Assembly: GCA_041690535.1 (NCBI GenBank)
Contig: JAWLHA010000001.1
Span: 62,001 to 126,000, forward strand
DNA length: 64,000 nt
Direction: 5' to 3'
Origin: JAWLHA01 sp041690535
Lineage (GTDB): Bacteria > Pseudomonadota > Gammaproteobacteria > Thiohalomonadales > Thiohalomonadaceae
This document shows, one piece after another, positions 7,663 to 15,568 of this stretch. The notes beneath the pieces were generated by a model that saw only the letters and a list, made by a program, of their open reading frames with translations, made no database searches and was not told where the DNA came from. Every line of letters starts with the position of its first letter. The first letter of the stretch is position 1. The translations under genes and the position numbers were made by a program.

Positions 7663-7687
7663 GCCCCTCTTCGGAGGGGCGCTTTCC
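7663..7687 (+). terminator. Rho-independent terminator
   Basis: GCCCCTC-TTCG-GAGGGGC followed by GCTTTCCTT shortly after the stop at 7653. The stem is perfect with a stable UUCG tetraloop. Confidence 0.8.
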
Positions 7688-7793
7688 TTATCCACATTCC
7701 GCATTTCCTTCAGTTTCCCTTTGTGAATCAATCATTTCCAGCGCGCTTACCTTCCCGTTTCCACTGTTTCCACGCCCTCATTTCCCCGATTTC

Positions 7794-7825
7794 TTGACGT
7801 AATAAAAGCTGTTTGATAGTATAAT
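7794..7825 (+). promoter_or_regulatory. Promoter of the recurrent plasmid family, before the helicase gene
   Basis: TTGACG at 7794, then a spacer with AATAAAAGCTGTTTGA, then TAGTAT (17 bp spacing) overlapping TATAAT (20 bp spacing, 7820-7825). The spacer block recurs in about a dozen promoters here. Confidence 0.8.
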
Positions 7826-7843
7826 ATGCAGGGAAACAAAAGG

Positions 7844-10063
7844 ATGTCTTTGGAAATGGCCCAACCAGCAACTGAACAGACCACCGACCTGTTCGCCGCA
7901 GACCAGGCTGCCAATGCCCCGGTCGCCGGAGAGATCGAGCGCATCATCTACGGTCCCAACGACAAGGGGTTTTGCATTCTCCTGCTGGCGCCGTCCAAGG
8001 CTCACAAGGCGCTGATCGTAAAAGGAATCCTGCCCAATGCTCGCCAGGGCATGACGGTGGAGTGCGAAGGGGAGTTCATCACCGATCCCAAGTACGGTGA
8101 TCAGTTCAACGCCACCGCTCTCATCGAGACCCTGCCCAAGGGTAATGCGGGGGTTGCCCGCTACCTTTCGGAGACACTGACCGGCGTAGGCATGAAGATG
8201 GCCGAGACCATGGTGGAGACCCATGGCCCCGAGGAAATCTTCCGCGTCCTCGATGAGGCGCCAGAGAAGCTGCTGAGCATCAAGGGCCTTGGCAAGAAAA
8301 AGCTCGAACGGATCAAGGCCGACTGGCACGAAGCGCGGGGCTCCTACCGGGTCATGGTGCTGCTTCGCAAGATCGGTATCGGTCCGGAGCTGGCCAACCG
8401 CGCTTTCGTCGCCTTGGGCGGACCGGATGGGGCGGACGTGAAGTCCCTCATCGAGCAGAACCCCTATGTGTTGACCAAGGTGAGCGGCATCGGTTTCGGG
8501 CGCGCCGACCAAGCAGCCCTCAAGCTGGGGGTTCCGAAGGACTCGCCATTTCGTATCGAAGCCTGTGCCCGGTACGTGCTGGAGAACGCTATCGGTGAGG
8601 GACACACCTATCTCCCCTATCGGGAGGTCGGCGCGCAAGTCTACGAGCTGACCAAGGCCAGTAAGCGAATCATCGTCTCGGTCATGGATCACATGCTCCA
8701 CGACCCGGACAAGATCGTGGTACCCGAGTATGGCGTGACTGAGGGGTGGGACCGGTGGCTGATGCTGCCATTCCTCCACGCCTCCGAACGGGGTATTGCC
8801 CGCAATCTGTTTCGGCTGCGCCAGGGGGCCGGCCTGTTTGCACAGATCGATCCGCGTCGCTTCGAAAATTTCCACCTTCCTCTACATGTGGATCAGATCA
8901 AGGCCATCCAAACGGCTTTGACCCAGAAGGTTTCGGTGCTGACGGGGGGGCCGGGGATGGGAAAAACCCAGATCGTCAGGTTTATCGTCGAACTAGCGCG
9001 AGAGCGTGACGCGAGGATCATCCTCGTGGCCCCCACTGGCCGGGCGGCGAAACAGCTTGAGGCGGCGACCGGCCAAGAGGCGATGACGGTCCATCGTGCC
9101 CTCGGATGGGGTTCGCCCACTCCGGTGCAAGAGCTGGAGTGCGATCTGGTGGTCATGGACGAGTCCTCCATGACCGATACGCCCCTGGCCCATGCCTTCC
9201 TCAAGGCGGTACCGGACCATGCCACGGTGCTGTTCGTGGGAGACGTGGATCAGCTTCCTTCGGTTGGTCCGGGCAACGTCCTGGGGGACTTCATCGAGAG
9301 TGGGGCGGTGCCGGTCTCGCGTCTGAGCAAGGTGTTCCGGCAGGGGGAGGGCTCGGGGGTCGCTGCGGCAGCCCGGCAGGTGATCCGGGGCGAGATCCCC
9401 ACCTTCGCCTCCGACTTCACCTTCACCGAGATCCAGGAACCGGTGAAGATCGCCGACGCTATCGTGGCCGAGGTGGCTCGGCTGAGCCAACTGGTCGAAC
9501 TGGACGACCTCCAGGTGCTCTCGCCCATGCGCGATGGGCCTATCGGGGTCACCGAACTGAATCGCCGCCTGCAAGCGGTGTTGAATCCGCCGCACCCCTC
9601 GAAGCGGGAGGTCGCCTACGGGGACTACACCTTCCGCGAGGGCGACCGGGTGATGCAGACCAAGAACAACTATGACCTGGGTATCGTCAATGGCGACTTG
9701 GGGGCGATCCGCGTCATTGTGGACGATGACAAGCTCAAGTTGGTGGTGGACTTCTCCGGCCGGACCGTCGAAATCGAACGCGCTGGCCTGCTGTACCTGC
9801 AACTGGCCTATGCCACCACCATCCACAAGAGCCAAGGGGGCCAGTACAAGGAAGTGTTGATGCCGATCAGCCATTCCCACTACAAGATGCTGAATCGCAA
9901 CCTGTCCTATACCGGCATTACCCGTGCGTCAGAGGGGTGCCGACTGTTCGGCACTATGAAAGCGATCCAGACCGCTGTCCGGACTGAAATGAACCGTACG
10001 CGCAGAACCGGGCTGGTCCGTGCCATCCGGGCTTACGCAATGGGGGGGCAACGATGGAGCTAG
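7844..10063 (+). CDS. recD2: RecD2-like superfamily 1 DNA helicase
   Basis: The ATG at 7844 is preferred because an ATG at 7826 directly touches the promoter -10; it gives 739 residues, close to RecD2. The N-terminal part has a small barrel followed by helix-hairpin-helix segments (GLGKKKL, GIGFGRADQAALKLG). Walker A GGPGMGKTQ is near residue 368, Walker B reads VVMDESS, the next helicase motif is VGDVDQLPSVG, and motif VI-like YATTIHKSQGG lies in the C-terminal part. RecD2 helicases unwind DNA 5' to 3'. Plasmid copies probably serve repair or transfer. Its stop overlaps the ATG of the next gene. Confidence 0.85.
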   Translation: MSLEMAQPATEQTTDLFAADQAANAPVAGEIERIIYGPNDKGFCILLLAPSKAHKALIVKGILPNARQGMTVECEGEFITDPKYGDQFNATALIETLPKGNAGVARYLSETLTGVGMKMAETMVETHGPEEIFRVLDEAPEKLLSIKGLGKKKLERIKADWHEARGSYRVMVLLRKIGIGPELANRAFVALGGPDGADVKSLIEQNPYVLTKVSGIGFGRADQAALKLGVPKDSPFRIEACARYVLENAIGEGHTYLPYREVGAQVYELTKASKRIIVSVMDHMLHDPDKIVVPEYGVTEGWDRWLMLPFLHASERGIARNLFRLRQGAGLFAQIDPRRFENFHLPLHVDQIKAIQTALTQKVSVLTGGPGMGKTQIVRFIVELARERDARIILVAPTGRAAKQLEAATGQEAMTVHRALGWGSPTPVQELECDLVVMDESSMTDTPLAHAFLKAVPDHATVLFVGDVDQLPSVGPGNVLGDFIESGAVPVSRLSKVFRQGEGSGVAAAARQVIRGEIPTFASDFTFTEIQEPVKIADAIVAEVARLSQLVELDDLQVLSPMRDGPIGVTELNRRLQAVLNPPHPSKREVAYGDYTFREGDRVMQTKNNYDLGIVNGDLGAIRVIVDDDKLKLVVDFSGRTVEIERAGLLYLQLAYATTIHKSQGGQYKEVLMPISHSHYKMLNRNLSYTGITRASEGCRLFGTMKAIQTAVRTEMNRTRRTGLVRAIRAYAMGGQRWS

Positions 10064-11067
10064 TAGAGCGTTACTTGCCATGGCTGGTGCTGATCGGCGG
10101 GATCGGCCTGCTGCAATACCATGGTGTCATGTTCTGGAGCGAGTACGTCGGATCGTCCGGCATCTTCTGGTCGGTGCTGCTTGAACTGCTTGCCCTTTGG
10201 CTCTGGTCGCTCCCTCGCGTTTCGCTGCAAACCATTGTGGTGACGGCGGTACTGTTGTCGGGGCCATTTTACTACATCACCAAACCTCTCATTGAAGGTG
10301 ATGAACTTGCTGCACAGGAAGCTGAAAGCCGGCCGGAGCGCATCGCTTTGCTGCAAAAAGATATCGCCCGACTCGAAGCCAGTTTGCAAACCTACGACGG
10401 CAACTCGGAAAAACGGGGGGGGTGGGCCGAATACATTGAAAACACCCACAAACGTCTGGATGACCGGAACAGGCGCTTGGATGAGCTGCTGGCCACGCCC
10501 AACAATAGCGCGACCGTGCTGACATGGCAGCGCAAGGCGGTGATCGTCATGCAAGCGGTTGCCCTGATCCTCTTCCAGTTTGGTGTGGTTAGGGCAATTC
10601 GAACGCTCTCTCGTCGACATTACAAGTCGAAAACGAGCAGTGGGCAGGCGGAAACCGAAGCGGAAACAGTGGAAAGGGCCGCTCCGAGACAGTCGGTGGC
10701 ATCCATGCCGATGCCGATGATCCCCGGCATTTCCAAGGCGATTCCAACGGTCGAGGTCGTGGAAACGAAGGAAACGCCACCGCAGGAGGCAGCAAGTCCG
10801 GCCATTGAAGGGGACGAGGGGCCAATTCCCACGGAAGTTGTGGAAGCGATTGCGAACCAGCTCGTCAGCCATTTGGCCAGCAACGGCCTGTCGGCCCGGC
10901 AATTTGCCGATGAGCACGGGTTCAACCAGCGGGACCTGTCGCTGATCCGCAACCACCGCCGTAACCTCGAAGAGCAGAAGCGCACGGCCACCGACAGCAC
11001 CATCCGCCGCCTCGGGGAAGTCTTCGGGGTGTTCGAGCCGACCGAACGGGAAGGGGCTGCGGCATGA
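10054..11067 (+). CDS. Membrane protein with coiled coil and C-terminal HTH-like region, 337 aa
   Basis: ATG at 10054 lies in the end of the helicase gene. Three hydrophobic segments occupy about residues 8-75, a predicted coiled coil residues 85-150, then one more membrane segment near 165-182. After a Pro/Thr-rich linker the last about 70 residues (LSARQFADEHGFNQRDLSLI) resemble an Xre-type helix-turn-helix. A membrane-anchored DNA-binding protein coupled to a helicase gene could tie plasmid DNA to the membrane. This is inference. Confidence 0.65.
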   Translation: MELVERYLPWLVLIGGIGLLQYHGVMFWSEYVGSSGIFWSVLLELLALWLWSLPRVSLQTIVVTAVLLSGPFYYITKPLIEGDELAAQEAESRPERIALLQKDIARLEASLQTYDGNSEKRGGWAEYIENTHKRLDDRNRRLDELLATPNNSATVLTWQRKAVIVMQAVALILFQFGVVRAIRTLSRRHYKSKTSSGQAETEAETVERAAPRQSVASMPMPMIPGISKAIPTVEVVETKETPPQEAASPAIEGDEGPIPTEVVEAIANQLVSHLASNGLSARQFADEHGFNQRDLSLIRNHRRNLEEQKRTATDSTIRRLGEVFGVFEPTEREGAAA

Positions 11068-11519
11068 TGGCCTCCAGCCACATGATCCTGGGGGGAGCCT
11101 GCTGGATGGCGACCTGCCGGGCATTGGAGATCCCGCCGGGGTTCGAGGTCGGCGCGGCCGTCGCCGGCAGCCTCCTGCCGGACATTGACCACCCCAGCTC
11201 CAAGCTGGGGCGGGCCGTGCCGTTTCTCTCGTACCCTCTGGCGGCCCTCTTTGGCCACCGGGGGATCACCCACTCGCTGCTGGCCATCAGTGCGCTCGTG
11301 GGGGTTCTGATCTGGCTGGGCGCGACTCACCTGTGGGCAGCGGCGCTGATCGTGGGCTATCTCTCCCACCTGGTCGGCGACTTCTTCACCCCCAGCGGGG
11401 TACCGCTGTTGTGGCCGATGAAGGCTAGGTTCAGGGCGCCGTTGACCTTCAAAACCAACAGTTTCCTTGAGCCGGTAACAGTTGTTGCCGTGATGGCCGC
11501 AATACAGCACGGCTATTAA
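11064..11519 (+). CDS. YdjM/DUF457-type membrane-bound metal-dependent hydrolase
   Basis: ATG at 11064 overlaps the previous stop as ATGA. Family motifs are clear: HMILGG at the start, LLPDIDHPSS near residue 36, FGHRGITHS near 64 and YLSHLVGDFFTPSGVPLLWP near 96. Several hydrophobic segments embed the His and Asp residues in the membrane. E. coli YdjM is LexA-regulated. The substrate is unknown. Confidence 0.85.
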   Translation: MMASSHMILGGACWMATCRALEIPPGFEVGAAVAGSLLPDIDHPSSKLGRAVPFLSYPLAALFGHRGITHSLLAISALVGVLIWLGATHLWAAALIVGYLSHLVGDFFTPSGVPLLWPMKARFRAPLTFKTNSFLEPVTVVAVMAAIQHGY

Positions 11520-11546
11520 GTAGAACTTAGTGAACGGAGAACTCTG

Positions 11547-11768
11547 ATGGGTGCGAGACACAAACACACCATGGACTTTATCGCGGATCGCGACGTGTAC
11601 CGCGCTGTGATGTTTTCGCGGAAAATGATCTCCGACGGATTGCGCCCGGAACTGGCGCACGCAAGAGCCGCGAAATATTACGGTGTGTCGATTAGCGAGG
11701 TTGCTAAACATGTCGGGCAGCACGCTGCGCGTCTCAAAGCCATCCGGGATGGTCGGAGAACTCGGTAG
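11547..11768 (+). CDS. Small basic protein, possible DNA-binding, 73 aa
   Basis: ATG at 11547 has a CGGAGAACT site, one of the GGAGAAC-type sites in this window. The part around residues 38-60 (HARAAKYYGVSISEVAKHVG) looks like a helix-turn-helix. Basic residues are frequent at both ends. The function is unknown. Confidence 0.6.
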   Translation: MGARHKHTMDFIADRDVYRAVMFSRKMISDGLRPELAHARAAKYYGVSISEVAKHVGQHAARLKAIRDGRRTR

Positions 11769-11846
11769 AGGGCCCAGTTCGTTCACGCAGCCTGGAAGAT
11801 ACGATTCAGGAGTCGAAGGGGTTATCGCAAGGGCAGAAATACCATA

Positions 11847-12335
11847 ATGAGTCACGAGAGCCGATATCACGAAGAGAAAGCCGCCCGGCGGCGCGTGTAT
11901 TTCACCTTCGCCTATGGTTGGCGACTGCGCCCCTGCGGCGCCTGTAATGGCTCGGGCAGATACGACCATAACGGTTCGCCGCCTTGTGACTGTTGTGATG
12001 GCACAGGCAAAGAGCGCCATCGAGGTCCGCTGGCCGCCGAGCAAGTGCGGTTCAGAGCCGCCATGAATGACGCCCCCCGGTCCGTCGAAGAGGATATTCG
12101 CCGCTATTGCGGGCTTGCGCCTTATCACGGGCAAGGCAACATCCTGCGGGGGGACGACTCTTTTGCCGAGGACATCCTGGCCCGCTACCCGCAAACCGAA
12201 TTAAATCGGGCCTGTCGGCTGTTGCAACAGCCGCGACAGCGCTGGACGAAGGGGGCGAGGGCCGAGCAAGTGGCACCCCCAACCTTTCCGGTGCGTCCCC
12301 TCGACCTGTTGGAAGAGTGCGATGATAACGAATGA
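11847..12335 (+). CDS. DnaJ-type zinc-finger protein, 162 aa
   Basis: ATG at 11847. Residues 31-55 carry CGACNGSGRYDHNG then CDCCDGTGK, two CxxCxGxG-type motifs like the central domain of DnaJ, so zinc binding is likely. The rest, about residues 75-140, is helical. No J domain is present, so it is not a co-chaperone. Similar short proteins occur on plasmids, and the role is unknown. Confidence 0.65.
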   Translation: MSHESRYHEEKAARRRVYFTFAYGWRLRPCGACNGSGRYDHNGSPPCDCCDGTGKERHRGPLAAEQVRFRAAMNDAPRSVEEDIRRYCGLAPYHGQGNILRGDDSFAEDILARYPQTELNRACRLLQQPRQRWTKGARAEQVAPPTFPVRPLDLLEECDDNE

Positions 12336-12585
12336 ATCAGAGGCGAGCATGGGCAAGGTGCTTGGTTTTCGGCTTCGCACAAGGCCGACACGGGACCAGG
12401 CAAAGCAATGGCTTGTCGCAAATGTTGCTGCTTTCCCTGAAGCGTTGCCCGGAGACGTTGGGCCTTCCCTTTTTCATGGTTGGCGATTTGTCCGGTCGAC
12501 TGATGGGGACGTGTATTTCGCCAACTGCGTTGAGCGTGGGATTGACGATGGTGAATTCCAGGCTTGCGCCGAACTTGGAAGCTGA
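12322..12585 (+). CDS. Hypothetical protein, 87 aa
   Basis: ATG at 12322 overlaps the upstream gene. A start at 12349 after AGAGGCGAG is equally possible and gives 78 residues. The sequence shows a GDVYFANCVERG-type beta strand pair, suggesting a compact fold. No family was recognised. Confidence 0.5.
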   Translation: MITNESEASMGKVLGFRLRTRPTRDQAKQWLVANVAAFPEALPGDVGPSLFHGWRFVRSTDGDVYFANCVERGIDDGEFQACAELGS

Positions 12586-12639
12586 AGCGCGCCGTTGATG
12601 GCGCATTGATTGGCAGGTGGTACCGCGAGGTTATCGACG

Positions 12640-12831
12640 ATGACGAAGCATGAATTTTGCCGGCAGATTGTTCAGACGGTGGACAACTGCCGCAGCATCG
12701 ACGGCATGACGGAAGACGAGATCGCGAAGGCGCTGGAGGGCCTGCTGGCTCCGCTTGCCCCGAAGGACCGCAAACGGTTTGCCGCATGGGGGCAGCCGGA
12801 ATACCAGACCACGCCGGACCAGTGCTGGTAG
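12640..12831 (+). CDS. Hypothetical small protein, 63 aa
   Basis: ATG at 12640; GAGG lies about ten bases before it. The protein is helical and ends with a Trp-rich segment. No family was recognised. Confidence 0.45.
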   Translation: MTKHEFCRQIVQTVDNCRSIDGMTEDEIAKALEGLLAPLAPKDRKRFAAWGQPEYQTTPDQCW

Positions 12832-12855
12832 TGGTGCAACAAGAGAGCGAAGACA

Positions 12856-13185
12856 ATGGAAAATGAACGTACTGCCGCCGATGCTCTGGCCGAAGCAGGA
12901 GTCTTCAAAGGTGCTCACGGACTTGAAGGACTCCTGAATGCCCGCCGGCCAACACTGAACGAACAGAGAGGAATAAACGATGAGCAACCACGAAACGGTG
13001 GGCAAGCCAGGAGGATGACGACGGGTCGCAGAAAAGGGGCGCAGGCGGCCCGCGACGGACTGACCGAGGCGGATTGCCCCTATGAGGACCACAGGAAACC
13101 GAACGGCCGGCTGTCGTGGTCCCGAGCGTGGCGGAACGCTTGGTTGTTTGGATTTCGCGAAGAGAAGAGCAAGCAGGCGCTGTGA
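12856..13185 (+). CDS. RMF-like (ribosome modulation factor) protein
   Basis: The last 56 residues, from an in-frame ATG at 13015, match the RMF/CrpP pattern: basic start, AARDGLTEADCPY, then SWSRAWRNAWLFGF. E. coli RMF is 55 residues and dimerises 70S ribosomes. The frame is open back to an ATG at 12856, but a 12-codon ORF (12980-13018) with a better ribosome binding site overlaps the ATG at 13015, suggesting that the short form is the real product. A plasmid-encoded factor may slow host translation. That is inference. Confidence 0.6.
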   Translation: MENERTAADALAEAGVFKGAHGLEGLLNARRPTLNEQRGINDEQPRNGGQARRMTTGRRKGAQAARDGLTEADCPYEDHRKPNGRLSWSRAWRNAWLFGFREEKSKQAL

Positions 13186-13187
13186 CG

Positions 13188-13430
13188 ATGGATATTGACG
13201 CAGAACTACGCAGAATTGCTGGCAACGACCTTGCCCCTGGCGATTTGTTCAACACGGCTTGCGCCGCATTGGAGGATGGTGATCTCCCGCCGAGGATTCG
13301 CCAGTTCTTCAGCGACGTTCTGAACAGCACACGACACGCGGCCATTCTCGGGTGTGGTCCTGAACTGAACTACGCCCTACTGCGCAAGGAAGCGGCCGAG
13401 TTGTTGCCTGAAAATATCTTGACAGTATAG
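13188..13430 (+). CDS. Hypothetical protein, 80 aa
   Basis: ATG at 13188 just after the previous stop. It is an acidic helical protein similar in style to small phage regulators. Its 3' end overlaps the next promoter. No family was recognised. Confidence 0.5.
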   Translation: MDIDAELRRIAGNDLAPGDLFNTACAALEDGDLPPRIRQFFSDVLNSTRHAAILGCGPELNYALLRKEAAELLPENILTV

Positions 13431-13431
13431 T
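13404..13431 (+). promoter_or_regulatory. Promoter of the recurrent plasmid family
   Basis: TTGCCT at 13404, 16 bp spacer containing CTTGACAG, then TATAGT at 13426-13431. It precedes the DUF262 gene and overlaps the upstream stop. Confidence 0.6.
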
Positions 13432-13476
13432 ATGGCTAAAATACCATAAGTGCAGTCAGATAATTGGAGTGTTCCG

Positions 13477-14034
13477 ATGTCCAAACCCCGCTTTCCGCTT
13501 CGTCGGTTCTACGGCGAGTCAATGCAGACGTTCATGCACGCCCTTATCCTGCAACGTCCGCGCATGGATGAAATTCTGGACGCTGCCGAGTTCACCGGAC
13601 GCCGGGTGATGGGGTACAAGCTGCCGCAGTGGCAACGTCCGGAGAAGTGGACCACCGAGCAGTGTATCAACTTCATCGAGTCGATCTGGCTCGGCGCGAA
13701 CATCGGCGCCTTCATGGTCAACCAGTCCATGCAGGAGGAGTTCCATGACATCCTTCTCGACGGCCAACAGCGCCTCCGCGCCATTGAGCGCTACCTGAAC
13801 GATGAGTTCCCGGTGGCGGGGGAGGATGGTAAACCTCATTACTGGAGTGAAATGACGGAAGGGGAGAGGGCGCATTTCCATCGCATTCCCTTCCCTTGGA
13901 TCTTGACCCGGTATAACGATGAAGCACTCCTTCGGGAGGCTTACAACCGCCACAATTTCGGCGGTACGCCGCACGAAGCTGATGAGCGGGCGCCCGAGGG
14001 CGATTACCACCACGAGCAGGGCACGCTGCCATGA
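13477..14034 (+). CDS. DUF262 N-terminal domain protein
   Basis: ATG at 13477 with TTGGAGTG seven bases before. Residues about 85-105 have the DUF262 signature DILLDGQQRLRAIERYL, as in the N-terminal (GmrS-like) half of modification-dependent restriction enzymes and other ParB/Srx-fold NTPases. Only this half is present (185 aa); no HNH (DUF1524) half follows. It could be an NTPase in defence or counter-defence. Its end overlaps the next ATG. Confidence 0.7.
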   Translation: MSKPRFPLRRFYGESMQTFMHALILQRPRMDEILDAAEFTGRRVMGYKLPQWQRPEKWTTEQCINFIESIWLGANIGAFMVNQSMQEEFHDILLDGQQRLRAIERYLNDEFPVAGEDGKPHYWSEMTEGERAHFHRIPFPWILTRYNDEALLREAYNRHNFGGTPHEADERAPEGDYHHEQGTLP

Positions 14035-14255
14035 CGGGCCAGGTGCGGGTAGTGCATACCCCCGCGATTGGCGTCTACAACGTCATGGCGGGGGATGCGA
14101 TGGTGGGCCGGGTAACGAAGCGCGAGGAATCCCATGGGGTGGTCTACTGGGTGGCCTACTTAAAGGGTGAAGGTGTTGTCCAAGCCCGTGCTCGCCATAC
14201 CACCCGTAAGGCTGCGGTGGCGGCTTTAGTGCGGGCGCTGGAGACAAAGGGGTGA
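14031..14255 (+). CDS. Hypothetical protein, 74 aa
   Basis: ATG at 14031 overlaps the previous TGA. It is a beta-rich basic protein (VGRVTKREESHGVVYWVAYL) with a helical end. Coupled to the DUF262 gene; no family was recognised. Confidence 0.6.
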   Translation: MTGQVRVVHTPAIGVYNVMAGDAMVGRVTKREESHGVVYWVAYLKGEGVVQARARHTTRKAAVAALVRALETKG

Positions 14256-14268
14256 AGCTGTAAATCTC

Positions 14269-14298
14269 TTGACAAAGATGAAACTTGTTTGATACTAT
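14269..14298 (+). promoter_or_regulatory. Promoter of the RNA array
   Basis: TTGACA at 14269-14274, 18 bp spacer with GAAACTTGTTTGA, TACTAT at 14293-14298. It belongs to the recurrent promoter family. The expected start is near 14305. Confidence 0.8.
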
Positions 14299-14304
14299 AG
14301 AAAC

Positions 14305-14660
14305 TACTGAGGAGGCAGGCGCAAGGCGCCGCCCAAACGGACAAAGCGAGTTCTCCTCTCGCGGGAAGAAACCGCCCTAACGGTTAGCCCCAAGGTTGGT
14401 TCCCTTGGGCATGAACAAGAGGTTCTCTCTCCTCGGGCGAAGCCACCATAAACGGCTAGTCCTGCGGCTGGTTCCCGCAGGCAAGAACAAATAGGGTCTC
14501 CTCCCTCGAAGAAGCCGCGCTAAGGCTAGTCCCACGGTTGGTTCCCGTGGGCACCTAATCCCGCCAGGCCGCTTCCAGCGCCGGCACAAAGACAAATAGG
14601 GTTCTCCGCCCCGCAGAAGCCGCGCAAGGCTAGTCCCACGGTTGGTTCCCGTGGGCACCC
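14305..14660 (+). ncRNA. Four-unit tandem structured RNA array
   Basis: No gene is present. After a short GC hairpin leader come four related units at about 14346-14420, 14421-14493, 14494-14598 and 14599-14657. Each has a pyrimidine-rich TTCTCC-like start, hairpin H1 (AGCC/GGCT, or AACC/GGTT in unit 1), AG(T), hairpin H2 with loop TTGGTTC or CTGGTTC, then an A-rich linker such as ACAAATA. H2 arms change together: CCCAAGG/CCTTGGG, CCTGCGG/CCGCAGG, CCCACGG/CCGTGGG. This is direct evidence for a conserved RNA fold. I know no family that matches. Confidence 0.7.
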
Positions 14661-14671
14661 AATTTCCTACT

Positions 14672-14700
14672 GAGCCCCCGGAGGGGCTCTTCACGAGCCC
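14672..14700 (+). promoter_or_regulatory. Mutually exclusive hairpins between the RNA array and the ATP-grasp gene
   Basis: GAGCCCC-CGGA-GGGGCTC (14672-14689) could stop transcription of the array, though only TTC follows. GGGCTC can instead pair with GAGCCC (14695-14700). The two folds share one arm, as in attenuators. Confidence 0.45.
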
Positions 14701-14707
14701 ACAAACG

Positions 14708-15565
14708 ATGACCGACAAATCTCGTATCAGTATCCCCGCGCCGACCATTCCCAAGCAAAGTCCCCGTATCGAGTGGGTCAGCTTCATGGCTGCCCACCCG
14801 CACCTGTTTCCAGCCCCAAGTCTCGCCGTCTGGCTTGAGCTGGTGAAGGCCGCTGGCGTCCCCTTTGTGCCCGCCGAACAAGTTGGGGAGGTAGCGGTAG
14901 AAGCCATGATCCGCTTCGATGAAGGGCGTCCCGAGGATGGTTCGGAATTTCAAACGCTTCGCCGCGTGAACGAGTCGTGCCCTCCCGGCAATATGGCCCG
15001 CTGGGACTGCTGCGCTTCTTTCATGGTCAAGGGCATGATGGGCCGGCCCACAAATTGCGGTGTCGAATCCGTCTTGATGTCCATGCTCACTCCTGATGAT
15101 CCGCGAGCGTTCGACATTCTCTACGAATTCCCCCAGGAGCGGGTAGCGCTCTGGCACCGGCCGTGGGTGCAGGCCCGCTATCACGAGGGCTTTCCGGTCG
15201 AATACCGTATTTTCGTGAAGGACAGCCAAATCCAGGGGATCGCCAACTACTACGTCCAACGTGCCCTGCCTGACAACGCGCAGACCCAGGCCGAGATTGC
15301 CCAAATCCGGCAACACGCCGAGGCCATCATCGCGGCTTGCAAGAGCGTAGGTCGCTTCCCGTGGATGACCTTCCCGAGCTACAGCAAGCAAGGCCGTTCC
15401 GACCGCGAGGTCCACGCCACGCTCGACTTCCTGATCACCCCCGAAGGCGAGGCGCTGTTCTTGGAGGCGGGGCCGGCCTCTGGCGCCGGGGCGCACCCCT
15501 GCGCCTTCATGGGTCGGGAGGTCGAAGGCGTTGCCTTGGCTTTGGCTCCCGGCATCGAAGTCTGA
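14708..15565 (+). CDS. ATP-grasp-like ligase, 285 aa
   Basis: ATG at 14708 lies 19 bases after a GGAGGGG that is tied up in a hairpin. The C-terminal half shows ATP-grasp features: EYRIFVKDSQIQGIANYY near residue 165, a GRFPWMTFPSY turn, and HATLDFLITPEGEALFLEAG near 242-260, with the Asp and Glu used for Mg-ATP. It resembles ATP-grasp ligases of the R2K type found in phages. The substrate is unknown. A methyltransferase gene follows after 3 bases. Confidence 0.65.
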   Translation: MTDKSRISIPAPTIPKQSPRIEWVSFMAAHPHLFPAPSLAVWLELVKAAGVPFVPAEQVGEVAVEAMIRFDEGRPEDGSEFQTLRRVNESCPPGNMARWDCCASFMVKGMMGRPTNCGVESVLMSMLTPDDPRAFDILYEFPQERVALWHRPWVQARYHEGFPVEYRIFVKDSQIQGIANYYVQRALPDNAQTQAEIAQIRQHAEAIIAACKSVGRFPWMTFPSYSKQGRSDREVHATLDFLITPEGEALFLEAGPASGAGAHPCAFMGREVEGVALALAPGIEV

Positions 15566-15568
15566 GCC

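Noticed and set aside
14494..14660. AAGGCTAGTCC in the RNA array resembles the Cas9 tracrRNA nexus
   Set aside because: The match is 11 bases, no Cas9 or CRISPR repeat is present, and the surrounding hairpins differ. It is treated as chance.
14305..14660. CRISPR array
   Set aside because: Units are imperfect, 60-105 bases long and structured throughout, without unique spacers of constant length.
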